64,000 nt of DNA from Nocardia higoensis (GCF_015477835.1 NZ_JADLQN010000004.1:186001-250000), one strand, 5' to 3'. Positions 27,689 through 36,345 are shown, numbered from the stretch's first letter. Translations and numbers: made by a program. Notes: generated by a model from the sequence alone, not told the origin.

Positions 27689-27709
27689 TTTTGTGGGACC
27701 CCCACAAAA
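27689..27709. promoter_or_regulatory. Inverted repeat TTTTGTGGG/CCCACAAAA before fabD (MabR-site-like)
   Basis: A perfect 9-bp inverted repeat with a 3-base centre, ending 66 bases before fabD. Its outer parts TTTTGT and ACAAAA are the half-sites I recall for MabR upstream of the mycobacterial FAS-II operon, though the spacer there is longer. It could also act as a weak terminator of mabR. The A/T outer bases stand out against the GC-rich background. Confidence 0.55.
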
Positions 27710-27775
27710 GCGGTCCGAAAGCTTCATTCGCGCCGACATCTCGTGCGGCGGGGCTCACAGTGTTTTCTTAGAGAC

Positions 27776-28705
27776 GTGATCGCGTTGTTCGCCCCTGGAC
27801 AGGGGTCCCAGACTCCCGGCATGCTCGCCCCCTGGCTCGACCTCCCCGGTGCGAGTGATCGCCTCGCCCTCTGGTCGAAGGCCGCGGGCCTCGATCTGGT
27901 TCGTCTCGGTACCACCGCGACGGCCGAGGAGATCGTCGACACCGCGGTGACCCAGCCGCTGGTGGTCGCGGCCGCGCTGCTCGCCTACGCGGAAATCGCC
28001 GGGGACGAGAGCGAGACGAATCCGCTTCCTGCCGATACCATCGTGGCCGGGCATTCGGTCGGCGAGTTCGCCGCCGCCGCTGTCGCCGGGGTCATCACCC
28101 CCGACGAGGCCGTCACTCTCGCCGCGATCCGCGGCACGGAGATGGCGAAGGCGTGCGCGCTGGAACCGACCGGCATGTCCGCTGTGCTCGGCGGCGACGA
28201 GGCCGTCGTACTGGCCCGTCTCGCCGAACTCGACCTGGTGCCGGCCAACCGCAACGCGGTCGGCCAGATCGTGGCGGCGGGCACGCTGGACGCGCTGGCC
28301 GAACTGGCGTCGAATCCGCCGGAGAAGGCGCGGGTGCGGGCACTGCCGGTGGCGGGAGCCTTCCACACCGCCTTCATGGCTCCGGCTCAGGACGCGGTGG
28401 CCGAGGCCATCGCGCGGATCACGCCCGGTGAGCCCACCAGGACCCTGCTGTCGAACTTCGACGGCAAGCCGGTGGCTTCGGGGCGCGACGCGATCGAGAA
28501 GCTCGCCGCTCAGGTCACCCGGCCCGTGCGCTGGGATCTGTGCTCCGAGACGGTCCGCGCCGCCGGTGTCTCGGCGGTGGCGGAGCTGCCGCCCGCGGGG
28601 ACGCTGGTCGGCATCGCCAAACGAGAGCTGAAGGGCACGCCGACCCTGGCGTTGAAAACCCCCGAAGACCTCCCCGCGTTCGCCGCGCTGGGGCACTCCG
28701 GCTAG
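27776..28705 (+). CDS. fabD: Malonyl-CoA:ACP transacylase
   Basis: A 309-residue enzyme that loads malonyl groups from malonyl-CoA onto AcpM for FAS-II elongation. The nucleophile elbow is AGHSVGEFAAA, the catalytic histidine lies in GAFHTAFM, and the N-terminal FAPGQGSQTPGM is the family opening. Start taken at a GTG giving the normal N-terminus MIALFAPGQG. No clear ribosome site. First gene of the fabD-acpM-kasA unit, 156 bases before acpM. Confidence 0.95.
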   Translation: MIALFAPGQGSQTPGMLAPWLDLPGASDRLALWSKAAGLDLVRLGTTATAEEIVDTAVTQPLVVAAALLAYAEIAGDESETNPLPADTIVAGHSVGEFAAAAVAGVITPDEAVTLAAIRGTEMAKACALEPTGMSAVLGGDEAVVLARLAELDLVPANRNAVGQIVAAGTLDALAELASNPPEKARVRALPVAGAFHTAFMAPAQDAVAEAIARITPGEPTRTLLSNFDGKPVASGRDAIEKLAAQVTRPVRWDLCSETVRAAGVSAVAELPPAGTLVGIAKRELKGTPTLALKTPEDLPAFAALGHSG

Positions 28706-28861
28706 CTTTCCACCGCGACCGTGCGCCGTTTCGACGCCCGGTTGTGACCGAATCGCCGGTAACCTCCGGCGGCCGCGGTCCGAAAACCACAGAGAACCCC
28801 CCGAACAGAATTCCCCTCCGGGGGGACAAGCCCTACCCAGAAACAAGAAGGGAGCCACGAA

Positions 28862-29161
28862 GTGGCCGCTCTGACCCAGGAACAAATCGTCGAGGAACTC
28901 GGCAGGATCATCGAAGAGGTTACGGGTATCGAACCCTCCGAGGTGACCGTCGAGAAGTCCTTCGTCGATGACCTGGACATCGACTCGCTGTCCATGGTCG
29001 AGATCGCTGTGCAGACCGAGGACAAGTACGGCGTGAAGATCCCCGACGAGGATCTGGCCAGCTTGAAGACGGTCGGAGACGCTGTCTCCTACATCCAGAA
29101 GCTCGAGGCCGAGAACGCTGACGCGGCCGCGGAGCTCAAGGCCAAGTTCGACGGCGAGTAG
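28862..29161 (+). CDS. acpM: Meromycolate-extension acyl carrier protein
   Basis: A 99-residue acidic carrier protein. The phosphopantetheine site is DDLDIDSLSMVE (Ser42). After the usual 80-residue ACP core it has an extension of about 20 residues (ENADAAAELKAKFDGE), the hallmark of AcpM compared with housekeeping ACPs, though shorter than in mycobacteria. It carries growing chains between FAS-II enzymes for the meromycolate arm of mycolic acids. GTG start after GGGAGCCACGAA. KasA starts ten bases after its stop. Confidence 0.95.
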   Translation: MAALTQEQIVEELGRIIEEVTGIEPSEVTVEKSFVDDLDIDSLSMVEIAVQTEDKYGVKIPDEDLASLKTVGDAVSYIQKLEAENADAAAELKAKFDGE

Positions 29162-29171
29162 GGCCGAAACA

Positions 29172-30422
29172 GTGACCACTCCTTCCACCTTGAATGGGAA
29201 TTTCCCCAACGTCGTCGTGACGAGCATGGCGGCTACCACGTCGATCGCGGGCGACGTCGATGCGACGTGGAAGGGACTCCTCAACGGCGAGAGCGGTATC
29301 GACGTTCTCGAGGATTCCTTCATCGAGGAATACGACCTTCCGGTCCGCATCGGCGGACACCTGAAGGTGAACCCCGACACCCTGCTCACCAGGGTTGAAA
29401 TCCGTCGCATGGCTTATGTCGAGCGACTCGCGACCGTGATGGGTCGTGAGGTGTGGAAGAACGCGGGCAGCCCCGAGGTCGATCCCGACCGCCTGGCTGT
29501 TGCGATCGGCACCGGACTCGGTGGCGGCGACGCGCTGATCGACTCGGTCGACAAGCTGAAGAACGGTGGCTATCGCAAGATCTCGCCGCTGGCTGTTCAG
29601 ATGGTCATGCCGAACGGTCCGTCGGCCTGCGTCGGTCTCGAGTTGAAGGCCAGGGCAGGAGTGGTCACTCCGGTCTCGGCGTGTTCGTCCGGTTCGGAAG
29701 CCATCGCGAACGCGTGGCGGATGATCGTGATGGGTGACGCCGACATCGTTGTCACCGGCGGCGTCGAGGGCTACATCGACGCTCTGCCGATCTCCGCGTT
29801 CTCCATGATGCGTGCCACGAGCACCCGCAATCACGATCCCAAGGGGGCCTCGCGGCCGTTCGACAAGGATCGTGACGGCTTCGTCTTCGGCGAGGCCGGC
29901 GCGCTGATGGTGCTCGAGACCGAGGAGCACGCGAAGGCCCGCGGCGCGACCATCCACGCCCGTCTGCTGGGCGCGGGTATCACCTCCGACGGCTACCACC
30001 TGGTCGCCCCCGATCCGGAGGGCACCGGCGCCGCCCGCGCGATGACCCGCGCGATGCAGACCGCAGGCCTGACCAAGCGCGACGTCACTCACATCAACGC
30101 GCACGCCACCGCCACCCCTGTGGGTGACACGGCCGAGGCGAACGCGATCAACAAAGCCGTGGGCAACCACGCCTCGGTGTACGCGCCCAAGTCGGCGCTG
30201 GGGCACTCGATCGGCGCCGTCGGCGCGCTCGAGTCGATCCTCACCGTGATGAGCATCCGCGACGGCATCGTGCCGCCGACCTTGAACCTGGACAACCAGG
30301 ATCCGGAGATCGATCTCGATGTGGTGAAGGGCGAGGCTCGCCAGCAGAACATCGAATACGCGATCAACAATTCGTTCGGTTTCGGTGGGCACAATGTTGC
30401 CCTCGCCTTCGGTCGCGCATAG
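29172..30422 (+). CDS. kasA: Beta-ketoacyl-ACP synthase KasA
   Basis: A 416-residue condensing enzyme that extends acyl-AcpM by two carbons with malonyl-AcpM. The triad is complete: Cys171 in TPVSACSSGSE, His in INAHATATPVGD and His in KSALGHSIGAVGALE, with the closing NNSFGFGGHN. It matches mycobacterial KasA through the length. It is followed by a strong terminator, not by kasB as in mycobacteria, so a single Kas enzyme may serve both early and late elongation at this locus. Confidence 0.96.
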   Translation: MTTPSTLNGNFPNVVVTSMAATTSIAGDVDATWKGLLNGESGIDVLEDSFIEEYDLPVRIGGHLKVNPDTLLTRVEIRRMAYVERLATVMGREVWKNAGSPEVDPDRLAVAIGTGLGGGDALIDSVDKLKNGGYRKISPLAVQMVMPNGPSACVGLELKARAGVVTPVSACSSGSEAIANAWRMIVMGDADIVVTGGVEGYIDALPISAFSMMRATSTRNHDPKGASRPFDKDRDGFVFGEAGALMVLETEEHAKARGATIHARLLGAGITSDGYHLVAPDPEGTGAARAMTRAMQTAGLTKRDVTHINAHATATPVGDTAEANAINKAVGNHASVYAPKSALGHSIGAVGALESILTVMSIRDGIVPPTLNLDNQDPEIDLDVVKGEARQQNIEYAINNSFGFGGHNVALAFGRA

Positions 30423-30448
30423 TCGTCCGACCGATTTGCTCGACGATC

Positions 30449-30496
30449 CCCGGTGGGGTCGGCCGCTCTCAGCGGCCTCGACCCCACCGGGTTTTT
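30449..30496 (+). terminator. Intrinsic terminator after kasA
   Basis: CCCGGTGGGGTCG and GCCGC pair with GCGGC and CGACCCCACCGGG around a short loop, one T being bulged, followed at once by TTTTT. It separates kasA from accD6. Confidence 0.9.
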
Positions 30497-30567
30497 CGAA
30501 TCCACCGGTCTTACGACCATGCCGCCGCGACCAGCGGCACACATTCTTTCGATGAGGAGAAAACGCG

Positions 30568-32001
30568 ATGACGATCATGGCACCCGCGTTGACACCGGAC
30601 ACAGCGACCGATCCTCGTGACCCGATGGGCCGGCTCCAGCGGTTCTTCGATCCCGGAACGGTTCTACCGCTGCATCCGCGTGACAAGTCCGGCGTGCTCG
30701 CCGCGATCGGCGAGGTGGACGGTGTGCGCACCGTGGCCTATTGCTCGGACGCGATGGTCATGGGTGGCGCGATGGGCGTGGAGGGCTGCAAGCACATCGT
30801 CGACGCGATCGACACCGCCATCGACTCCGGCGTCCCGGTGGTCGGTCTCTGGCATTCCGGCGGCGCCCGGCTCGCCGAGGGGGTCGAGGCACTGCACGCG
30901 GTCGGCCTGGTCTTCGAGGCCATGGTCCGCGCCTCCGGCCTGGTCCCGCAGATCTCGGTGGTGCTCGGCTTCGCCGCGGGCGGCGCGGCCTACGGCCCGG
31001 CGCTGACCGACATCGTCATCATGGCGCCCGAGGGGCGTGTCTTCGTGACCGGCCCCGACGTGGTCCGTTCGGTCACCGGTGAGCAGGTCGACATGGCCAC
31101 CCTGGGCGGCCCCGAGACCCACGGCAAGAAGTCCGGTGTGTGCCACATCGTGGCCGACGACGAAGCCGACGCCATGCATCGCGCCCGCAAGCTGGTGTCG
31201 ATGTTCGCCGAGCAGGGCGAGTTCGACATGGTGGCCGCCGAGCACGGCAATGTCGATCTCAAGGCGCTGCTGCCCGCGTCGGCCAAGCGCGCCTACGACG
31301 TGAAGCCGCTGGTGCACGAGTTGCTCGACAATGTCGACGGCGAGTCCTCGTTCGAGGAACTGCAGGCCGGTTACGCGCGCAGCATGGTGGTCGGTCTCGG
31401 TCGCCTCGGCGGTCGCACCGTCGGCGTGCTGGCCAACAACCCGCTGCGCCTCGGTGGCTGCCTGAACTCCGAGAGCGCCGAGAAGGCTTCTCGCTTCGTG
31501 CGGCTGTGCGACGCGTTCGGCATCCCGCTGATCGTCATCACCGATGTGCCCGGCTACCTGCCCGGCGTCGGCCAGGAGTGGGACGGCGTGGTCCGCCGCG
31601 GCGCCAAGCTGCTGCACGCCTTCGCCGAAGCCCGCGTGCCGCGCGTCACCCTGGTGACCCGCAAGATCTACGGTGGCGCCTACATCGCCATGAACGCCCG
31701 CTCGCTGGGCGCGACCGCGGTCTACGCCTGGCCGGATTCCGAGGTGGCCGTGATGGGCGCCAAGGCAGCGGTCGGCATCCTGCACAAGAAGGCTCTCGCG
31801 GCCGCGCCGGAAGAAGAGCGCGAGGCGCTGCACGAGCGTCTGACGGTCGAGCACGAGAAGATCGCCGGCGGCGTGGAGCGCGCCCTGTCGATCGGGGTGG
31901 TGGACGAGGTCATCGACCCGGCCAAGACCCGCAGTGTCATCGCCGCCGCGCTGGCCGCCGCGCCGTCGCGTCCCAGCCATCACAAGAACATCCCGCTGTG
32001 A
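30568..32001 (+). CDS. accD6: Acyl-CoA carboxylase beta subunit AccD6
   Basis: A 477-residue carboxyltransferase that moves CO2 from biotin (on an AccA-type alpha subunit elsewhere) to acetyl-CoA, giving malonyl-CoA for FAS-II. CoA-binding oxyanion stretches are GLWHSGGARLAEGVEALHAV and, in the second half, TDVPGYLPGVGQEWDGV with RKIYGGAYIAMNARSLGA. Its place after kasA is the mycobacterial accD6 position. It has its own leader (AGGAGAAAACGCG before the ATG) after the kasA terminator, so it can be expressed separately. An intrinsic terminator follows. Confidence 0.95.
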   Translation: MTIMAPALTPDTATDPRDPMGRLQRFFDPGTVLPLHPRDKSGVLAAIGEVDGVRTVAYCSDAMVMGGAMGVEGCKHIVDAIDTAIDSGVPVVGLWHSGGARLAEGVEALHAVGLVFEAMVRASGLVPQISVVLGFAAGGAAYGPALTDIVIMAPEGRVFVTGPDVVRSVTGEQVDMATLGGPETHGKKSGVCHIVADDEADAMHRARKLVSMFAEQGEFDMVAAEHGNVDLKALLPASAKRAYDVKPLVHELLDNVDGESSFEELQAGYARSMVVGLGRLGGRTVGVLANNPLRLGGCLNSESAEKASRFVRLCDAFGIPLIVITDVPGYLPGVGQEWDGVVRRGAKLLHAFAEARVPRVTLVTRKIYGGAYIAMNARSLGATAVYAWPDSEVAVMGAKAAVGILHKKALAAAPEEEREALHERLTVEHEKIAGGVERALSIGVVDEVIDPAKTRSVIAAALAAAPSRPSHHKNIPL

Positions 32002-32066
32002 CTCCTGGATTCGTGACGTTCAGATCAGGGCTGTGAACTGAGCGGGCACGAATCTCGGTGGTACCG

Positions 32067-32106
32067 CGAACGGCCTCGGAAGCGTCTTCCGGGGCCGTTC
32101 GCTTTT
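32067..32106 (+). terminator. Intrinsic terminator after accD6
   Basis: CGAACGGCC / GGCCGTTCG plus inner GGAAG / CTTCC around CGT, with a 2-base internal loop, followed by CTTTT. Ends the accD6 transcript 66 bases after its stop. Confidence 0.88.
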
Positions 32107-32147
32107 CCACGTCCGCGACGCGCCGGGGGCCTGGGTAGCATCGAGTG

Positions 32148-32612
32148 ATGCGTTACGAGGAGCTTGCCGACGAGCCGTGTTCGATCACGCGCCCGCTGGT
32201 GGTTCTCGGAGATCGCTGGACTCTGGTGATCCTGAAGTTCGCTTTCGCGGGGGTGCGCCGGTTCAACGCGTTCCAGAGCGCGCTGGGCATCTCCCGTGGC
32301 CGGCTGCAGGATCGGCTGGACCGGCTCGTGGAGCACGGCATCCTGGTCAAGCAGAAGATCGAGGGCGGGGCCTACGAGGAATACCGGCTGACCCGCAAGG
32401 GCCACGACATCTATCCGATCCTCATGGCGATTCGCGCGTGGGGTGACACCTATATGGCGCCGGACGGGCCGCCGGTGCGCTACCGCCATCGGGACTGCGC
32501 GGGCGAGGCCGGGATACAGCTGGCATGCGACGAGTGCGGTGAGCAGATCACCGCGCGTGACATCGTCCCGGAACTCGGTCCGGGCATCCTGCGCGAACAA
32601 GCCGCCGATTGA
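32148..32612 (+). CDS. HxlR-family regulator with cysteine-rich tail
   Basis: A 154-residue winged-helix protein; PCSITRPLVVLGDRWTLVIL is the family opening, with Cys11 at the usual redox- or ligand-sensing position, and ISRGRLQDRLDRLVEHGILV is the recognition region. The C-terminal 50 residues add CAGEAGIQLACDECG, a set of three cysteines (plus HRDC histidine) that could bind zinc. HxlR proteins often control a neighbouring nitroreductase or quinone reductase in response to electrophiles; here the nitroreductase gene is convergent, 48 bases away. TAGCAT six bases before ATG suggests a leaderless message. Confidence 0.9.
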   Translation: MRYEELADEPCSITRPLVVLGDRWTLVILKFAFAGVRRFNAFQSALGISRGRLQDRLDRLVEHGILVKQKIEGGAYEEYRLTRKGHDIYPILMAIRAWGDTYMAPDGPPVRYRHRDCAGEAGIQLACDECGEQITARDIVPELGPGILREQAAD

Positions 32613-32660
32613 CCGCGCGGCGAGCCGGTCGCGTGGCGCGGCCGTCGGTGTGAGCACGCC

Positions 32661-33353
32661 TCAGCTGACGAAGGTGACGGCCTCGTCGAGATCCCCGCGG
32701 TGGGTGCGGAACGAATTCACCGGATGCTCGGCATCGGGGTAGCCGAAGCTGATGCCCGCTACCACTTGGCGGTGTTCGGGAATCCCGAAGTGACTGTGCA
32801 GGAACGGCGAGTAGCTCGCCAGCGCCGCCTGCGGGGCGGCGCCGAGGCCGAGGCTCTGCGCGGCCAGCAGGAAGGTGTTGATGTAGAGGCCGCAGTCCAC
32901 CGCGCCGTAGATGCCGAGTTCGGCTTCGGTGGTGATGATCGCGACGTGCGGGGCGTCGAAGAGTTCGAAATTGCGCATCATCTGGCGCATCGAACCGGCG
33001 TTGTCGCCCCTTTCGATGCCGACGGCGGTGTAGAGCTGCTTGCCGCATTCGCGTCTACGGTCCTGGTAGATCCCGTGGTAGGCGTTCGGAAAGGTCAGGT
33101 CGGGGGCGGGCGCGGCGGTCTGGATGTGGTCGAGCAGTTCCTTGCGGAACCGGTCGGTGGCCGCGGATTCGGTGACCACGGCGTGCCAGGGCTGGGTATT
33201 GCACCACGAGGGGGTGCGCTGAGCCATCCGCAGCAGGGTTTCGATCGTCTCGCGCGGCACGGGGTCGGAGCGAAACTGCCGGCAGGTGTACCGCTCGTCG
33301 AGAATCCGGGACAGCGCCGTCTGCTCGGCGGTCTGCGCACTGGTCCGGGTCAT
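32661..33353 (-). CDS. Nitroreductase-family FMN protein
   Basis: A 230-residue flavin reductase: RYTCRQFRSDPVPRETIETL (phosphate-binding arginines), QRTPSWCNTQPWHAVV near residue 48, and the closing GISFGYPDAEHPVNSFRT. Family members reduce nitro groups, quinones or enones with NAD(P)H, or remove halogens. Start after GGAGGAGG. A perfect AT-rich palindrome lies just 15 bases upstream of the start codon and is a likely operator for the adjacent HxlR-type regulator. Confidence 0.9.
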   Translation of the reverse strand: MTRTSAQTAEQTALSRILDERYTCRQFRSDPVPRETIETLLRMAQRTPSWCNTQPWHAVVTESAATDRFRKELLDHIQTAAPAPDLTFPNAYHGIYQDRRRECGKQLYTAVGIERGDNAGSMRQMMRNFELFDAPHVAIITTEAELGIYGAVDCGLYINTFLLAAQSLGLGAAPQAALASYSPFLHSHFGIPEHRQVVAGISFGYPDAEHPVNSFRTHRGDLDEAVTFVS

Positions 33354-33368
33354 GAACCCGCCTCCTCC

Positions 33369-33382
33369 AAATAGTTCTATTT
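33369..33382. promoter_or_regulatory. AT-rich palindrome AAATAG-TT-CTATTT, operator/-10 of nitroreductase
   Basis: A perfect 6+2+6 inverted repeat in a GC-rich setting. On the minus strand it contains TAGAACTAT-type promoter-like sequence right before the nitroreductase ribosome site, so bound regulator would block transcription. Confidence 0.55.
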
Positions 33383-33494
33383 CGAGACCGATGCTAGCTG
33401 TTGATCGGCGTCGGGGGAACCGTCGGATGCCGCCGCGACTCGCCCGGGCTCCCGCCGCCCCCATCGCGGCGCCCCGCCGGGGCACAATCGGCGG

Positions 33495-35207
33495 ATGGGC
33501 GCCCCGGCTCGCGACACGGGCGAGCGGAAACGGCACGGCAGGCACTACACGCCGCCCGAACTCGCCGACTTCCTCGCGCGCCGCGTGCTCGCGCATCTTC
33601 CGCACCCCGGTCCCGACGGCGTGCTGCGGGTGCTCGATCCCGCCTGCGGCGACGGTGAACTGCTGCTCGCACTGCATCGTGCCGCCGCCCGGATCTCGCC
33701 CGGACTCCGATTCGCCGCCATCGGCTACGACCTCGATCGGCAGGCGCTCGACCGCGCTCGCACCCGCGCCGCCGACGAGCATCTCGACGCCCGCTGGCAC
33801 GGCGCGGACTTCCTCACCGCGGCGGCGGGTCTGGCCGAACGGCGCTTCGACGCGGTCATCACCAACCCGCCCTACGTCCGCGTCCAACAGCTCGGCGCGC
33901 AGGCGGCCCGGCTGCTCAGCCGGGAATTCGGCCTGCGCGGTCGCATCGACCTGACCCACCCGTTCGTCGCGCTCGCCCCCCGCCTGCTGCGTCCCGGCGG
34001 GGTGCTCGGTTTGCTGTGCGCCAACCGTTTCCTGACCACCAAGGCGGGCGCCAACATCCGGGCGGTGCTCGCGCGGGATCTGCCACCGGTTGAGATCTAC
34101 GATCTCGGCGACACCAAGCTCTTCGCCGCCGCGGTCCTGCCCGCGGTCACCATCGCCGTGCACAGCGGGACGGGGGGCTCCTGCCGTCACGTCTCCGCCT
34201 ACGAGGCCCCGCACGAACGTCCGTCGAGCACCGCCGATCTGTTCGACGCCCTGCTCGCCGATGCCCCGTCGCTGGTCGCCCGTAACGGCCGCACCTACGC
34301 GATCGAGGTGGGCACCCTCGCGGCAGGTACGCCCGCGGCGGCCCACCAGGTCGGGCACTCGCCGGATCGGCCCGTCGCTGTCGAGACGTCATGGCGGATG
34401 TCGTATCCGGACCGGGAGGTCTGGCTCGGCGATGTCGCCGACCGGACCTGGCGGACGTTCGGTGAGGTCGCCCCGGTGCGGGTGGGCGTCAAGACCAACG
34501 CCGACAAGGTGTTCGTCGCCGAGGACTGGGAGCGCCGCACGCCGTGCCCGGAGCCGGAACTGCTGCGGGCGCTGCTCACCCACCGGGACCTGCGGCCCTG
34601 GCGGGTGGAACGGGTGGCGAACACCCGCGTGCTGTACCCCTACGACGTGACGGCCGCACCGCGCACGCCGATCGATCTCGACGATTTCCCCCGCGCGGCA
34701 GCGTATCTGCGAGCCCATCGCGACATACTCTCGGCGCGTACGTATCTCACCGACAGCGGCAGGCGCTGGTTCGAGATCTGGGTGCCGCAACGGCCGGACC
34801 GGTGGCGGGCGCCGAAGATCGTCTTTCCCGACATCAGCGACCGGGCGCGCTTCGCGCTGGACCGATCCGGTGCGGTGGTCAACGGAGACTGCTACTGGAT
34901 CTCGCTGGCCGACCTCGACGGTTCCGCGAGTGAGGCCGAGCATGTGGCCCGGCTGCTGATGGGAGTCGCGAATTCGGCGCTGGGCCTGCGATTCTACGAC
35001 GCCGTCTGCGGCAACCGGCTGTATTCGGGCAGGCGGCGGTGGATCACCCAGTACGTCTCGCGGCTACCGTTGCCCGACCCGAACGGCGAAGCGGCCCGCC
35101 GGGTCGCCGCACTCGTCGCCGATCTGGTCGACGGCGACTGCGAAGCCGACGACGCGGCCGGTCAGTTGCTCGACGAACTGGTCGCCGCCGCATTCGGTGT
35201 CGCCTGA
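33495..35207 (+). CDS. Eco57I/TaqI-like N6-adenine DNA methyltransferase (solitary)
   Basis: A 570-residue DNA methyltransferase. Motif I (AdoMet pocket) is VLDPACGDGELLLAL at about residue 45; motif IV is NPPY in FDAVITNPPYVRV near 125, the gamma-class order. The second half is a TaqI-C-like target recognition region with aromatic-rich blocks (WRMSYPDREVWLGD, NGDCYWISLAD, CGNRLYSGRRRWITQYV). It is shorter than type IIG enzymes that also cut DNA and has no N-terminal nuclease domain. No restriction gene is near, so it is an orphan enzyme, regulatory or a remnant of a defence locus. Its 3' end overlaps the convergent TetR gene by 46 bases. Confidence 0.85.
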   Translation: MGAPARDTGERKRHGRHYTPPELADFLARRVLAHLPHPGPDGVLRVLDPACGDGELLLALHRAAARISPGLRFAAIGYDLDRQALDRARTRAADEHLDARWHGADFLTAAAGLAERRFDAVITNPPYVRVQQLGAQAARLLSREFGLRGRIDLTHPFVALAPRLLRPGGVLGLLCANRFLTTKAGANIRAVLARDLPPVEIYDLGDTKLFAAAVLPAVTIAVHSGTGGSCRHVSAYEAPHERPSSTADLFDALLADAPSLVARNGRTYAIEVGTLAAGTPAAAHQVGHSPDRPVAVETSWRMSYPDREVWLGDVADRTWRTFGEVAPVRVGVKTNADKVFVAEDWERRTPCPEPELLRALLTHRDLRPWRVERVANTRVLYPYDVTAAPRTPIDLDDFPRAAAYLRAHRDILSARTYLTDSGRRWFEIWVPQRPDRWRAPKIVFPDISDRARFALDRSGAVVNGDCYWISLADLDGSASEAEHVARLLMGVANSALGLRFYDAVCGNRLYSGRRRWITQYVSRLPLPDPNGEAARRVAALVADLVDGDCEADDAAGQLLDELVAAAFGVA

Positions 35208-35899
35208 GCGGCCGCGCTCGCCTCTCCGTTCGCGGTGCGCCGGCCGGCTTCCTGCTTCGGCCGGCCGCCCGCGCCGGTCAACGGATCCGACGGGGGCAGG
35301 CCGACCATGGGCAGCAGGGTGCAACGGGCGAAGTCGCGGCCCGCCTCGGCGTCGGCGAGCGGGATCAGCCCGTCCGGAGTCAAGGCCAGCGACAGCGCCA
35401 GCCTGGCCATCACCTCCGCGATCAGGTCGGCATCGAAGTCAACCTCGCGGGGACGTAGTTCGCGCAGCTTCTCGGCCAGATAGACCCGGCCGACGGCCAG
35501 CACCGGACCGGCCTCGGTGGTCAGTCGAGGCAGAATCAGATCGGGTTCGGTGCGCAACAGCCTGCGCAGCAGTTCGTTGCCGGCGATGGCGGTGATGAAC
35601 GCGACGAAGATCTCCACCAGTCGGTCTTCGCCGGGATCGACGGTCTGGACCCGCTTGTCGATGTACTCGACGAACCGCTGCGCCTCACGGACGCTGACCG
35701 CTTCCACCAGATCGTTCTTCGATTCGAAACGCCGATACAATGTGGCGGGGCTGATGCCTGCCCGCCGCGCGATCTCGCCCATGCTGGTGCGCTTGATGCC
35801 GAAATCCAGAAACGCCGAGAGCGCGCTCTCGAGCAGCTTCTCCCCGTCGGCGACGGGTTTGTCGAGAATGCGCTGGAGCATAGGGGGTACGGCAGGCAT
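35162..35899 (-). CDS. TetR-family regulator
   Basis: A 245-residue repressor with helix-turn-helix TSMGEIARRAGISPATLYRR (about residues 38-57) followed by the usual FESKNDLVEAV. The C-terminal ligand domain has no family signature I recognise and ends in a low-complexity Ala/Ser tail, the part that overlaps the methyltransferase gene. Target unknown; no divergent neighbour. Confidence 0.85.
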   Translation of the reverse strand: MPAVPPMLQRILDKPVADGEKLLESALSAFLDFGIKRTSMGEIARRAGISPATLYRRFESKNDLVEAVSVREAQRFVEYIDKRVQTVDPGEDRLVEIFVAFITAIAGNELLRRLLRTEPDLILPRLTTEAGPVLAVGRVYLAEKLRELRPREVDFDADLIAEVMARLALSLALTPDGLIPLADAEAGRDFARCTLLPMVGLPPSDPLTGAGGRPKQEAGRRTANGEASAAAQATPNAAATSSSSN

Positions 35900-36012
35900 T
35901 CGGGGTCTCCAGTCCTTCGGCGCGGCCGAGGCCAGGCGCGGCGGCGCGACGCTGCGGGTGATGGAGAATCATTATTTCACCCACCCGCGGCCCGTGGTCA
36001 CGCCCGCGTCGC

Positions 36013-36198
36013 TCAGCCCTGCGGAAGGTCCAGATCCGCCATCTCTCGTTCGATCGCGTTCGCGGCGAAATCGACGCCGCGCGCGCGTAATTCGTGAACC
36101 CGGCGATGCAACGCCTCGATTCCCCCCGGTTGGGCCGCGATATCGGCCACGCTGATCCGCCCCTTGGAACGGTGCATACTCGAATCCTGGTACGACAC
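36013..36198 (-). CDS. Small hypothetical protein (61 aa)
   Basis: A 61-residue soluble protein, SKGRISVADIAAQPGGIEAL in the middle and an acidic, helical end (NAIEREMADLDLP). No known family. Supported by a strong AGGAGG seven bases before the GTG start and a GGTAC...GTACC inverted repeat around that region. The upstream 150 bases are AT-richer and hold an inverted repeat, consistent with a regulated promoter. Confidence 0.6.
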   Translation of the reverse strand: MSYQDSSMHRSKGRISVADIAAQPGGIEALHRRVHELRARGVDFAANAIEREMADLDLPQG

Positions 36199-36310
36199 CG
36201 TGGTACCTCCTGCCCGTCAACGCATCATGCGCGCCATTCCGGACGACTCGCCGAGTCGCGAAATAGCGACGCATGCAGGGAAAATGGTATCAGCGGTACC
36301 AACTGGTCGC

Positions 36311-36329
36311 TTGATCATTGTGCGATCAA
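36311..36329. promoter_or_regulatory. Inverted repeat TTGATC-N7-GATCAA
   Basis: Perfect 6-bp arms with a 7-base spacer in an AT-rich stretch between the 61-aa gene and the end of the gamma-carbonic anhydrase gene (both minus strand). Suitable as an operator or promoter element for the 61-aa gene. Confidence 0.4.
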
Positions 36330-36345
36330 TCACAGTGTCGCAAAG

